From assembly GCA_900762355.1 (NCBI GenBank), contig CAAFGE010000026.1, positions 1 through 42,895 on the forward strand: 42,895 nt of DNA, in the 5' to 3' direction. Source of the stretch: an uncultured Collinsella sp. (GTDB lineage Bacteria > Actinomycetota > Coriobacteriia > Coriobacteriales > Coriobacteriaceae). The notes under the pieces are model-generated. The model worked only from the letters and a program-made list of their open reading frames with translations, was not told where the DNA came from and ran no database searches. The translations under genes and the position numbers were made by a program. Shown here piece after piece: positions 15,863 to 23,911 of this stretch (position 1 is its first letter; each line of letters opens with the position of its first letter).

Positions 15863-16828
15863 CTAGTCCCCCGAGGCCTGATTGCGGCCGGTGGCGTAGT
15901 CGATCTGCACGTGCGGCTGCAGGTTGTAGCAGTACACGTGGAAGCAGAGGGTCTTGCCGTGGTCCTCGATCGATTGTGCTTCCAGACGAACGCCACGACA
16001 GACGAGTTCCTCTTCGTTGTACATGGGCGTGACGCGGTAGAGCACATGGTTGCCCGTGTCGCGGATGTAGTCGAGGATCTGCTCTTCAAACGGTAGCATG
16101 CCCGTCTCGTTGAGATAACGCGTGCCGGTGAGGAGATTTTTGCGGCTGGCGTTTTCGCCGCAGAGCGACCAGGCGATGAGGTGGCAGCGGTTGTAGAGGC
16201 TCTGGCTTGGAATAAAGTCGTAGCGCTGCTGGTGCCATCCGGCGGGGTGGATACGCGAGATGTCGCCGCGCTTGCCCTGTCCGAGCGACTCGGGGCCTAC
16301 GCAGGCGAGCGCCTTGCGAGTGCGGCCCAAGCTGTCGAGCTTGGAGAATTTCTTAAAGCAGCCTTCTTCGGTGGCACGTTCATACTCGTCAAGCGTGAAC
16401 GACGGCGTGCCGAGCGGGTGCGTGCTGTCGGCGCGAAGGGCAACGTAGGGATTGCCGGCGTAGTCGGGAATGCTGCTGAAATATACGCCACGGGCACGGT
16501 TGAGGTCAGGGTTTTCCACCTCGTCGATGGGGGTGGCGGCACTGACCGCGGAGGCGTCGTCACCGGTGTTGGTCGCGGTGGATTCGGAGCCATCACCGGA
16601 GTCCTCGGAGCTCGCTGTTCCCGATTCGAGCCGGGCAACCAGGTCTGCCTCGTCGTCGGTGCGGCTGGGACTCTCGTTTTGCTTCTCGGCCAGAGCCGCT
16701 GCCTGTTCATCGCTTTGCGGCGACAACAGCTTGGGCGCTCCGTCGATCGATCCCGTAAACAGCGCAAACCCCAGCACCACGGCGGTGCCGATGGAAAGTA
16801 CTTGCTTGTAAGCGGACTTGCGCGACAT
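15863..16828 (-). CDS. Secreted DNA/RNA non-specific endonuclease
   Basis: A 321-residue exported nuclease of the beta-beta-alpha metal type (EndA/Sda-like). The N-terminus has a basic start and one hydrophobic segment (about residues 10-27), either a signal peptide or an anchor, followed by a ~90-residue Ser/Ala/Asp/Glu-rich linker. The catalytic block is SLYNRCHLIAWSL, with H216 at the general-base position. KNLLTGTRYLNETGMLPFE then supplies the metal-binding Asn and Glu, as in streptococcal EndA-type enzymes. GNHVLYRVTPMYNEEELVCRGV is the conserved end of the fold. Such enzymes degrade extracellular DNA for nutrients, escape from DNA traps or uptake. No competence genes are in the window. 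It is a single gene, convergent with the EF-G-like gene. Confidence 0.9.
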   Translation of the reverse strand: MSRKSAYKQVLSIGTAVVLGFALFTGSIDGAPKLLSPQSDEQAAALAEKQNESPSRTDDEADLVARLESGTASSEDSGDGSESTATNTGDDASAVSAATPIDEVENPDLNRARGVYFSSIPDYAGNPYVALRADSTHPLGTPSFTLDEYERATEEGCFKKFSKLDSLGRTRKALACVGPESLGQGKRGDISRIHPAGWHQQRYDFIPSQSLYNRCHLIAWSLCGENASRKNLLTGTRYLNETGMLPFEEQILDYIRDTGNHVLYRVTPMYNEEELVCRGVRLEAQSIEDHGKTLCFHVYCYNLQPHVQIDYATGRNQASGD

Positions 16829-16947
16829 TGAGGCTCCTGGATGGACGGTTGGGAATCTACCAGTCTAGCAGGAGCCGGCAGGGGCCGTTCTATCGAACAA
16901 ATACTTAAGATTTGGGATAGACGCTACTGATTAATTTGTCCCGCGGT

Positions 16948-17958
16948 CTAGATCGAGGTGGAGTCGAGCCAGTTGAGCTTGCACTCGAGAATGCGCTGCT
17001 CGCCGGGTTGGCTGCTGCCGTCAAGTAGGGCGAGCAGCATCTCGGCTGCTTCGCGACCTTCCTGGTCGACGGGCTCGATGATGGTGGAGACGGTCGGGGT
17101 GGTGAGGTTGGTCCAGTCTTCGCAGTTGAGTCCCAAAAGGCCGATTTGCTGTGGAAGCAGATGGGCCATGGGCTGAAGTGCTTTGTAGACACGGGGGAGT
17201 GCCCACTGATTTTGTACGAAGATAAGTGTGCGCTTGGCGGGATTGAGCTTGTACTTAAAGTACTCGGTGAGTTCATTGACCGACGGTTTGTTGTGGTCTA
17301 TGGGAATGGCTCTGTAGATTTGTCCGCTGGCAGCCAACGCCTCGGCATATCCCTGAAAACGCTCCATGCGGGTGCGCATTTCGGTCATGTTGGCGGCGAT
17401 GGAGAAAAAGTCCTCGTAGCCGGTATCGAGAAGCGCCTGCGTGGCATTGTACACGCCGTCATAGAGGTTGGTCTTGATCCAGCTGGTGCCCGGGCTGTAG
17501 ATGGCCGCGTCAAAAAAGACAACAGGCTTACCGGCGCGCTTGATGCGGTCGTGGACGGCCTTGAAGTTGGCCGTGGGCTGGATGATAAAGCCATCAACGC
17601 CGAGTGAGAGCATTTTGTCGACATACATGAGCTCGGTCTCGGGGTTGAAATTGCTGGTGCAAACGACCGTCTGGTAGCCCGCGGGGAGCATGACCTGTTC
17701 CATGCCGTTGAGGACAAGGCCCGCCCATTTGTTGGTATTATCCAAGATGATGATGGCGATGACGTGGGTGTGCTTGCCGGTGAGTGTTTGCGCCTGGGCG
17801 TTGGGGACATATCCCAACTCTTTTATAACGCGCGCGATCTTTGCCTGTGTTTTGTCGCTGAGCTTGTCTCGTTTGTCGTTGAGGTAATACGAGACGCTGG
17901 CTGTTGAAGTCCCCGCCTCGCGGGCGACGTCTGCGATCGTAACGCGCTGTTTGGTCAC
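16948..17958 (-). CDS. LacI-family transcriptional regulator of the PTS/transketolase cluster
   Basis: A 336-residue DNA-binding repressor. The helix-turn-helix is at about residues 4-25 (VTIADVAREAGTSTASVSYYLN) with the hinge helix in YVPNAQAQTL. The rest is a periplasmic-binding-protein-like effector domain (VIAIIILDNTNKWAGLVLNG onward). The GTG at 17958 is chosen because AAAGGAG lies five bases before it; a TTG at 17976 would put that site inside the gene. It is divergent from the PTS EIIBC gene across a 411-base region, so it very probably controls that cluster in response to the imported sugar or its phosphate. The inducer is unknown. Confidence 0.92.
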   Translation of the reverse strand: MTKQRVTIADVAREAGTSTASVSYYLNDKRDKLSDKTQAKIARVIKELGYVPNAQAQTLTGKHTHVIAIIILDNTNKWAGLVLNGMEQVMLPAGYQTVVCTSNFNPETELMYVDKMLSLGVDGFIIQPTANFKAVHDRIKRAGKPVVFFDAAIYSPGTSWIKTNLYDGVYNATQALLDTGYEDFFSIAANMTEMRTRMERFQGYAEALAASGQIYRAIPIDHNKPSVNELTEYFKYKLNPAKRTLIFVQNQWALPRVYKALQPMAHLLPQQIGLLGLNCEDWTNLTTPTVSTIIEPVDQEGREAAEMLLALLDGSSQPGEQRILECKLNWLDSTSI

Positions 17959-18369
17959 AGCGGCTCCTTTCGACAAATTGCGTTTCTTGGCACGGTGGTT
18001 CTCATTCGGGTTACAGGCACGCGCTTCTGTGCGTCATTTCGCCCTTCTATGAGTATGCAACAATACCGTATTCGTGGGCTCCGAAATTCATGGCGGGCAC
18101 ACAAGGCTGCCGTCTACCGAGAAAATCAAATACTTCTTGACTTTAAAGAAATAGGTCAAAAACGCAGGATTCATTTTAGGTTAAGCGTGTAACTAAATTG
18201 CATAACTAAGGCTCTGACCTGCGCGTTTACCGAAATGAACTAGTTATATCGATGTTGGAAATCTATATTGGTCTTGTCGAAAAGACAGCAAGTCCAAACG
18301 GCAGGGGATGCTCCGGAGGCCTCCGCAAACGGTGTCTTGCGCACGCAACTCTATGAAAAGAGGGAAGCA
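17959..18369. promoter_or_regulatory. Divergent control region between the LacI gene and the PTS cluster
   Basis: This 411-base AT-richer gap contains no gene I can support. It holds a repeat TTGAC / GTCAA (18137-18157) in an AT-rich stretch, a TATATT possible -10 at 18264-18269 with a poor -35, a small hairpin GTCTT-GTCGAA-AAGAC near 18271, and AGAGGGA before the PTS start. It must hold both promoters and the operator for the divergent LacI protein. I cannot pick out one convincing LacI-type palindrome. Confidence 0.5.
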
Positions 18370-19842
18370 ATGAAGATCGTAGGCGTTGCCGCCTGTACCG
18401 TGGGTATCGCCCACACGTATATGGCCCAGAAGGCGATTCAGGATGAATGCGCCGCCCGTGGCATCGAGTGCAAGGTCGAGGCTCAGGGTGGTCTGGGTAT
18501 CGAGAACGAGCTGACGCAGGAAGACGTGGATTCCGCCGACCTGGTGCTCGAGTCCGTCGACGTGGGTGTCGAGAACGAGGACCGTTTTGAGCAGAAGATA
18601 GCCGAGGGTAAGTTCCTGAAGGTCGGCACATCGGATGTAATCGCCGATCCGGTAAAGATCATCGACCAGGCCGTTGAGATCATCAAGGCGACGGGCGGCG
18701 CCGTTGACGCGCCCAAGGCCGAGGCCAAGGCAGAGAAGAAGGCCGTCTCCGCTGCCCCGCAGGCCCCGACACCGGCGTCCAAGCAGTCTATCTTTGCCGA
18801 TCCTGGTAAGACGCTGCTCAATGCATTCAATACCGGCGTTTCCTATTTTATCCCCATCGTCGTTATCGGTGGCGTGTTTCTCGCCTTCTCGCTGGCATCC
18901 GGTACCGCCGGCGCCAACGGCATGGAGGTTACGAACCCGCTGATGGTGAGTCTTAACACCATCGGCATGGCCGGCATCTCCATGATGATCCCGGTGCTTG
19001 CGGCATACATCGCCTACTCGATGGCTGGCAAGCCCGCGCTCGCCCCCGGTTTTGTCCTGGGCTACCTGGTCAACAACGCCGTCGTCACCCCGAGCGGCAA
19101 CAGCGTTTCGACCGGCTTCCTGGGCGCCATGATCATGGCGGTCATCTGCGGCTACTTTGTCCGCTGGATGAAGACCTGGAAGGTCAATAACACCATCCAG
19201 ACCATCATGCCCATCCTGATCATCCCGATTCTGACCTCGCTCGTCCTGGGCATGGCCTACATCTACATCCTGGCCACGCCGCTTGGCTTTGTGATGGATT
19301 GGCTCACCAGCGTGCTCGGTAGCCTGCAGGGCGGCTCCGCGGTTGTCCTGGGTCTGGTTATTGGTGTTATGACCGCCTTCGATATGGGCGGCCCCATCAA
19401 CAAGACCGCTTCGACCTTTACCATGGCCATCATGGCCTCCGGCATCTATGGCCCCAACGGCATGTTCCGCGTCGCCGTCGCCATTCCCCCGATCGCCTGT
19501 GGCCTCGCTGCGCTCATCGCCAAGAATAAGTTCGATGACGCCGATCGTCAGATGGGTATCTCCGCACTGTTCATGGGCTGCATCGGCATTACCGAGGGCG
19601 CTATCCCCTTCGCGGTCAAGGACCTTGGCCACACCCTGCCCGGCATCTGCATCGGCTCTGCCGTGGGTGCGGCGCTCGCCGCCTTCCAGGGTATCGACTG
19701 CTACGTTCCGCACGGTGGCTTTATCGTCGCCCTTGCCACCAACAACGTCGCGCTGTTCTGCCTGGACATCGTGATCGGCTCCGTGGTCGCCGCTGCAATC
19801 CTGATTGCCATGAAGCCCACGCTCGATAAGCAGGCCAAGTAA
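18370..19842 (+). CDS. PTS fructose-family transporter subunit EIIBC
   Basis: A 490-residue sugar transporter that phosphorylates its substrate during uptake. The EIIB domain (about residues 1-100) has the family motif GVAACTVGIAHTYMAQ, with C9 as the phosphorylated cysteine. An Ala/Lys-rich linker (about 115-140) leads to an EIIC domain (about 150-490) with many membrane segments, a GGPINKTA motif and GITEGAIPF, both typical of the Fru family. There is no EIIA domain; the matching EIIA is the last gene of the cluster at 23912. The ATG at 18370 follows AGAGGGA. No 1-phosphofructokinase gene is present, which argues against plain fructose as substrate. Tagatose or another ketose or polyol is possible. 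Confidence 0.94.
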   Translation: MKIVGVAACTVGIAHTYMAQKAIQDECAARGIECKVEAQGGLGIENELTQEDVDSADLVLESVDVGVENEDRFEQKIAEGKFLKVGTSDVIADPVKIIDQAVEIIKATGGAVDAPKAEAKAEKKAVSAAPQAPTPASKQSIFADPGKTLLNAFNTGVSYFIPIVVIGGVFLAFSLASGTAGANGMEVTNPLMVSLNTIGMAGISMMIPVLAAYIAYSMAGKPALAPGFVLGYLVNNAVVTPSGNSVSTGFLGAMIMAVICGYFVRWMKTWKVNNTIQTIMPILIIPILTSLVLGMAYIYILATPLGFVMDWLTSVLGSLQGGSAVVLGLVIGVMTAFDMGGPINKTASTFTMAIMASGIYGPNGMFRVAVAIPPIACGLAALIAKNKFDDADRQMGISALFMGCIGITEGAIPFAVKDLGHTLPGICIGSAVGAALAAFQGIDCYVPHGGFIVALATNNVALFCLDIVIGSVVAAAILIAMKPTLDKQAK

Positions 19843-19856
19843 ACCTTTAAGGACTC

Positions 19857-19917
19857 CGGTTGTGCGGAGGGATGGATTTGACTCCGCACAACCGCCCCTA
19901 CACAACAAAATCCATCC
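19857..19917 (+). ncRNA. Intercistronic RNA structure: stem whose loop pairs downstream
   Basis: A perfect 13-bp stem (19857-19869 with 19882-19894) closes a 12-base loop. Ten loop bases, GGATGGATTT (19870-19879), are exactly complementary to AAATCCATCC at 19908-19917. The RNA could form a pseudoknot or switch between two hairpins. It lies right after the EIIBC stop and before the GatZ-family gene. There is no T-run, so it is more likely an mRNA stability, processing or regulatory element than a terminator. Confidence 0.7.
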
Positions 19918-19986
19918 GTACTGATAGGGCCCGCATCTGGGTCCCAGGGAACTTTTGTCAAAAATCCTCTGGAGAAGGAGAACAAA

Positions 19987-21261
19987 ATGTCCAACCTCAC
20001 CATCCGCCAGGCCGTTCAGGGTATGCTCAAGCTGCAGGACAGCGGCGATCACGCAACCATGGTCGGCATTGGCCCCATGAGCCCCAACCTGATTCAGGCC
20101 GTGTTCGAGCTTGCCAAGGACGAGGATTTCCCGCCCATGTTTATCGCTAGCCGCAACCAGGTCGATATGGACGAGATGGGCGCCGGCTACGTCAACGGTT
20201 GGGATCAGACGCGCTTTGCCGCCGACATCAAGAAGGTCGCCGACGAGGTGGGTTACACCGGCCCGTACTACCTGTGCCGCGATCACGGCGGTCCGTGGCA
20301 GCGCGACGAGGAGCGTAACGCCCACCTGCCCGAGGACGAGGCCATGGAGCTCGCCCGCAAGTCCTTCGTCGCCGATATGGAGGCAGGCTTTGACCTGCTG
20401 ATGGTCGACCCCACCAAGGACCCCTATCAGATCGGCAAGGTTATTCCGCTCGACGTGGTGCTTCGCCGCACGATCGATCTTATCGACTATCTTGAGCAGT
20501 ACCGTCGCGAGCATAACCTGCCCGAGGTTGCCTATGAGGTCGGTACCGAGGAGACCAATGGCGGCCTGACCTCCACCGATAAGTACGAGGAGTTCATTTC
20601 TCAGCTGCAGCCCGAGCTCGAGAAGCGCGGCTGCCCCATGCCCACCTTTATCGTCGGCCAGACCGGTACGCTCACCCGTTGGACCGAGCAGGTCGGCCAT
20701 TACAACTTTAAGAATGCCCGCGAGCTCGCCGACATGGCTAAGCGCTACGGCGTGGGCCTGAAGGAGCACAACGCCGACTATCTGGACGACGCGACGCTGC
20801 TCGAGCACATCCCGGCACACGTGACCGCCTCCAACGTTGCTCCGCAGTATGGCACCGAGGAGACCCGCGCCTACCTCAAGCTCTGCGCCACCGAGCAGAT
20901 CCTGGTCGACAACGGTCTGTGCGATGACCCCTCCGACCTGTATCACACCCTGCTGGTCAAGGCTATCAAGACCGAGCGCTGGCGCAAGTGGATGACTGGC
21001 GACGACGTCAACCTGCAGGTCGACGACATTCTTGCCGACGATGAGCTCAGCCTGAAGATCCTGGATGTCTCCGGTCACTATGCGTTCAACGATCCTGAGG
21101 TCAAGGAGCAGGTCGAGAAGCTCTACCGCAACCTCGCCGCTCAGGACATCGACGGCAAGCGCTTTGTGATCGAGCACATCAAGCGCCCGATCAAGCAGTA
21201 CGTCGTGGGCCTGAATCTTAAGGGCGTCACGACCCGCATCGAGGCCGCTCTCGCCGAGTAA
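19987..21261 (+). CDS. GatZ/KbaZ-family protein (tagatose-bisphosphate aldolase non-catalytic subunit or ketose-6-phosphate 4-epimerase)
   Basis: A 424-residue TIM-barrel protein of the length of E. coli GatZ and KbaZ. Recognisable stretches are MVGIGPMSPNLIQAVFELAK, SRNQVDMDEMGAGYVNGWDQ, YLCRDHGGPWQRDEE and VAYEVGTEETNGGL. In enterobacteria GatZ supports the catalytic aldolase subunit GatY. No GatY-like gene is present here. Some GatZ-family proteins have been reported to act alone as 4-epimerases linking tagatose 6-phosphate and fructose 6-phosphate, and this lone gene between a PTS and transaldolase/transketolase genes fits that role better; this is inference. A clear GAAGGAG precedes the ATG. 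The 144-base gap upstream holds an unusual RNA structure and the 122-base gap downstream a hairpin plus palindromic repeat. Confidence 0.85.
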   Translation: MSNLTIRQAVQGMLKLQDSGDHATMVGIGPMSPNLIQAVFELAKDEDFPPMFIASRNQVDMDEMGAGYVNGWDQTRFAADIKKVADEVGYTGPYYLCRDHGGPWQRDEERNAHLPEDEAMELARKSFVADMEAGFDLLMVDPTKDPYQIGKVIPLDVVLRRTIDLIDYLEQYRREHNLPEVAYEVGTEETNGGLTSTDKYEEFISQLQPELEKRGCPMPTFIVGQTGTLTRWTEQVGHYNFKNARELADMAKRYGVGLKEHNADYLDDATLLEHIPAHVTASNVAPQYGTEETRAYLKLCATEQILVDNGLCDDPSDLYHTLLVKAIKTERWRKWMTGDDVNLQVDDILADDELSLKILDVSGHYAFNDPEVKEQVEKLYRNLAAQDIDGKRFVIEHIKRPIKQYVVGLNLKGVTTRIEAALAE

Positions 21262-21280
21262 GTAGCTTTTCCTACACGAC

Positions 21281-21316
21281 GCCGGGCCCGGGGCATGTCC
21301 CAGCCGCAGGCCCGGC
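21281..21316 (+). terminator. Intercistronic hairpin after the GatZ-family gene
   Basis: Arms GCCGGGCC (21281-21288) and GGCCCGGC (21309-21316) enclose a loop that has its own short GGGGCATGTCCC repeat. There is no T-run, so it may attenuate or stabilise rather than terminate. Confidence 0.5.
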
Positions 21317-21318
21317 AC

Positions 21319-21349
21319 ATGGGACAAAGGGACGGTCCCTTTGTCCCAT
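21319..21349. repeat. GGGACAAAGGGA palindrome (REP-like)
   Basis: Perfect 14-base arms ATGGGACAAAGGGA and TCCCTTTGTCCCAT separated by CGG. This is a short palindrome of the GGGACA type seen elsewhere in the window. It lies within the sugar operon, 35 bases before the transaldolase start. Confidence 0.8.
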
Positions 21350-21383
21350 TCTTGACTTTTAGATTCCTTTGAAGGGGTTCACC

Positions 21384-22067
21384 ATGAAGTTCTTTATCGA
21401 TACCGCCAACCTTGATGAGATCGCCGAGGCCAAGAGCTGGGGCTGCCTGGCCGGTGTTACCACCAATCCGTCTCTGTACGCCAAGACCGGCGGTAAGCTC
21501 GCCGACTTCGAGCCTCATATGCTCAAGATCGCCGAGCTCTGCGAGGGCCTGCCTGTGTCTGCCGAGTCCACCGCCACCACGGCCGAGGGCATGATTGAGG
21601 AGGGCAAGCGCCTTGCCGCCCTCGCCCCCAACATCGTGGTCAAGCTCCCTGTGTGCGAGGCAGGCCTCGCCGCCTGCCGCGCGCTGGCCGATGCAGGCGT
21701 GCGCGTCAACATGACGCTCGTCTTCTCGCCGACGCAGGCCCTCATGGCCGCCAATGCTGGCGCCCGTTACATTAGCCCGTTCGTCGGTCGTTTCGACGAT
21801 ATCGCCGAGGACGGTATCTCGCAGCTCGACAACGTCGTGACCTGCATCAAGAACTACGACTGGACGGGTAAGAACGTCGACGATACCGTCGAGATCATCA
21901 CTGCTTCGGTTCGCACACCCAACCACGTGACCCAGGCCGCGCTGCTCGGCGCCGACATCGCGACCGTGCCCATGGCTGCTCTCGAGAAGTGCCTGCATCA
22001 CCCGCTGACCGACCAGGGCCTCGCCTCCTTTGAGGCTGACTGGCAGAAGGTCGTCGCTCAGGCTTAA
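21384..22067 (+). CDS. Small transaldolase (TalC/FSA family) with transaldolase-type active site
   Basis: A 227-residue class I aldolase-fold enzyme. The Schiff-base lysine is K87 in IVVKLPV, with D6 and N28 (TTNPS) as the other conserved positions. Aligned by eye with E. coli fructose-6-phosphate aldolase, two residues that separate the activities are of the transaldolase kind: Q59 is replaced by E61 (AESTATTAEGM) and Y131 by F133 (ISPFVGR). So it more likely transfers dihydroxyacetone between sugar phosphates (fructose 6-phosphate plus erythrose 4-phosphate giving sedoheptulose 7-phosphate plus glyceraldehyde 3-phosphate) than splits fructose 6-phosphate. GAAGGGG precedes the ATG. It is followed by the two transketolase genes, its natural partners. 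Confidence 0.92.
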   Translation: MKFFIDTANLDEIAEAKSWGCLAGVTTNPSLYAKTGGKLADFEPHMLKIAELCEGLPVSAESTATTAEGMIEEGKRLAALAPNIVVKLPVCEAGLAACRALADAGVRVNMTLVFSPTQALMAANAGARYISPFVGRFDDIAEDGISQLDNVVTCIKNYDWTGKNVDDTVEIITASVRTPNHVTQAALLGADIATVPMAALEKCLHHPLTDQGLASFEADWQKVVAQA

Positions 22068-22078
22068 CGAGTGGATTG

Positions 22079-22107
22079 CCCCGGCATCGCGTCATCCGGT
22101 GCCGGGG
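22079..22107 (+). terminator. Hairpin between transaldolase and transketolase genes
   Basis: Arms CCCCGGCA (22079-22086) and TGCCGGGG (22100-22107), followed by TTGTTCT. It could be a partial terminator within the operon or a stabilising 3' stem. Confidence 0.55.
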
Positions 22108-22130
22108 TTGTTCTCAAGAGAGGAATTCGT

Positions 22131-22961
22131 ATGACCAACCAGGAGCTGGCGAAGGTCGCCAATGAGGTCAGGAAGGGTGTCGTGACTGCGGTTCACGCGG
22201 CCAAGTCGGGACACCCGGGCGGATCGCTCGGCGCTGCCGACATCATGACCTATCTGTACTTTGAGGAAATGAATATCGATCCTGCCGACCCTTGCAAGTC
22301 CGATCGCGACCGCTTTGTGCTTTCCAAGGGTCACGCGGCACCGGGCCTGTATTCGGTGTTGGCAAATCGCGGCTATTTTCCCGTCGAAGAGCTCGAGACG
22401 CTCCGCCATATTGGCAGCCGACTGCAGGGCCATCCCAACATGAACGACACCCCGGGCATCGATATGTCCACCGGATCGCTCGGTCAGGGCATCTCTGCTG
22501 CAGTTGGAATGGCGCTTGCCGCTAAGCACTGGGGCGACGGCTACCGTGTCTACACGTTGCTGGGCGACGGTGAGTGCGAGGAGGGCCAGGTGTGGGAGGC
22601 GGCCATGTTTGCCGGCAACCATGCGCTCGACAATCTTGTTGCCGTCGTCGACCACAACGGCTTGCAGATTGACGGCACGATCGATGAGGTCAACTCGGCC
22701 ATGCCGCTCGCTGACAAGTTCCGCGCCTTTAAGTGGCATGTGATAGAGCTAGCCGATGGCAACGACATGGCGCAGATTGAGGCGGCTTTCGCTGAGGCTC
22801 GTGAGGTGACCGGCGTGCCCGTCGCTATCATCGCCGAGACGGTGAAGGGCAAAGGCGTCTCCTTTATGGAGAACCAGGTTGGCTGGCATGGCAAGGCGCC
22901 CAATGACGAGCAGTTTGAGCAGGCCATGGCCGAGCTCGCGGCAGCAGGAGAGGAGCTCTAA
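22131..22961 (+). CDS. Transketolase, N-terminal (thiamine pyrophosphate-binding) subunit
   Basis: A 276-residue half of a split transketolase. It holds the pyrophosphate-binding domain: SGHPGGSLGAADIMTYLYF, the LSKGHAAPGLY loop, the GSLGQGISAAVGMAL stretch and the thiamine diphosphate motif GDGECEEGQVWEAAMFAGNHALDNL...DHN (about residues 150-182). It has no C-terminal pyrimidine-binding part, which the next gene supplies. The start is fixed by GAGAGGA seven bases before ATG 22131. The stop overlaps the next start by one base (TAATG), typical of subunits made in equal amounts. Split transketolases are common in Gram-positive bacteria. Linkage to a PTS suggests a substrate-specific role rather than the housekeeping enzyme. 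Confidence 0.93.
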   Translation: MTNQELAKVANEVRKGVVTAVHAAKSGHPGGSLGAADIMTYLYFEEMNIDPADPCKSDRDRFVLSKGHAAPGLYSVLANRGYFPVEELETLRHIGSRLQGHPNMNDTPGIDMSTGSLGQGISAAVGMALAAKHWGDGYRVYTLLGDGECEEGQVWEAAMFAGNHALDNLVAVVDHNGLQIDGTIDEVNSAMPLADKFRAFKWHVIELADGNDMAQIEAAFAEAREVTGVPVAIIAETVKGKGVSFMENQVGWHGKAPNDEQFEQAMAELAAAGEEL

Positions 22962-23899
22962 TGGCAGAGGTCAAAAAAGTCGCCACGCGCGTAAGCTACG
23001 GCGAGGCGCTCGTCGAGCTGGGCAATGAGCACGATGACTTTGTAGTGCTCGATGCCGACCTGGCTGCCGCTACGCAGACGGGTAAGTTTAAGGCTGCTCA
23101 CCCTGAGCGCTTTTACGATGCCGGCATCGCCGAGAGCAACCTGATGGGTCTTGCCGCCGGCATCGCGACCACGGGCCGCGTTGCTTTTGCGAGCACCTTT
23201 GCGATGTTTGCCGCCGGTCGCGCCTACGAGCAGGTCCGCAATTCCATTGGCTACCCGCACCTCAACGTCAAGATTGGCGCTACCCATGCCGGCATTTCGG
23301 TGGGCGAGGACGGCGCCACGCATCAGTGCTGCGAGGATATCGCGCTCATGCGCACGATTCCGGGCATGACGGTGGTCGTTCCCGCCGATGACATCGAAGC
23401 TCGTGCTTGCGTGCGCGCCGCCTATGAGTTTGAGGGTCCGGTCTACATGCGTTTCGGTCGCCTGGCGACACCGGTCATTAACGACCATGAGGGCTATGAG
23501 TTTCAGATCGGTCGTGGCGTGGTTGTGCGCGAGGGCTCCGATGTCACGATCATCGCCTGTGGTCTTATGGTTGCCGAGGCTCTCGAAGCTGCCGAGGCTC
23601 TTGCCGCCGATGGCATCGACGCTGAGGTTATCAATATGCACACCATCAAACCGCTCGACGAGCGCCTGGTTGTTTCCAGCGCAAAGAAGACCGGTCGCGT
23701 GGTGACTGCCGAGGAGCATTCGATTGTCGGCGGATTGGGCGAGGCTGTCGCGGCGGTGCTCGCGGAGCAGCATCCGGTGCCCATACGCCGTGTTGGCGTG
23801 CGCGATGTGTACGGCGAGTCCGGCCCTGCAGTCGACTTGCTGCATAAGTATGGCCTGGACGCCGAGGGTGTCGAGGCCGCGGTCAGGTCCGTGTTGTAA
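22961..23899 (+). CDS. Transketolase, C-terminal subunit
   Basis: A 312-residue partner of the preceding protein, carrying the pyrimidine-binding and C-terminal transketolase domains. DAGIAESNLMGLAAGIATTG contains the conserved catalytic Glu that activates thiamine diphosphate. ASTFAMFAAGRAYEQVRNSI and THAGISVGEDGATHQCCEDIALMR match the family, and the C-terminal domain runs from about VTIIACGLMVAEALEAAEAL to HSIVGGLGEAVAAVL. It overlaps the upstream gene by one base and is followed after 12 bases by the EIIA gene. The complex would move two-carbon units between ketose and aldose phosphates in the non-oxidative pentose phosphate pathway. Confidence 0.93.
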   Translation: MAEVKKVATRVSYGEALVELGNEHDDFVVLDADLAAATQTGKFKAAHPERFYDAGIAESNLMGLAAGIATTGRVAFASTFAMFAAGRAYEQVRNSIGYPHLNVKIGATHAGISVGEDGATHQCCEDIALMRTIPGMTVVVPADDIEARACVRAAYEFEGPVYMRFGRLATPVINDHEGYEFQIGRGVVVREGSDVTIIACGLMVAEALEAAEALAADGIDAEVINMHTIKPLDERLVVSSAKKTGRVVTAEEHSIVGGLGEAVAAVLAEQHPVPIRRVGVRDVYGESGPAVDLLHKYGLDAEGVEAAVRSVL

Positions 23900-23911
23900 G
23901 GAGTGTTTTCC

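Noticed and set aside
18244..21327. Very long antisense open frame across EIIBC and the GatZ-family gene (1027 codons)
   Set aside because: It covers two well-supported genes on the other strand, has Gly/His/Asp-rich shadow composition and no ribosome binding site. Long antisense frames are expected in this codon usage.
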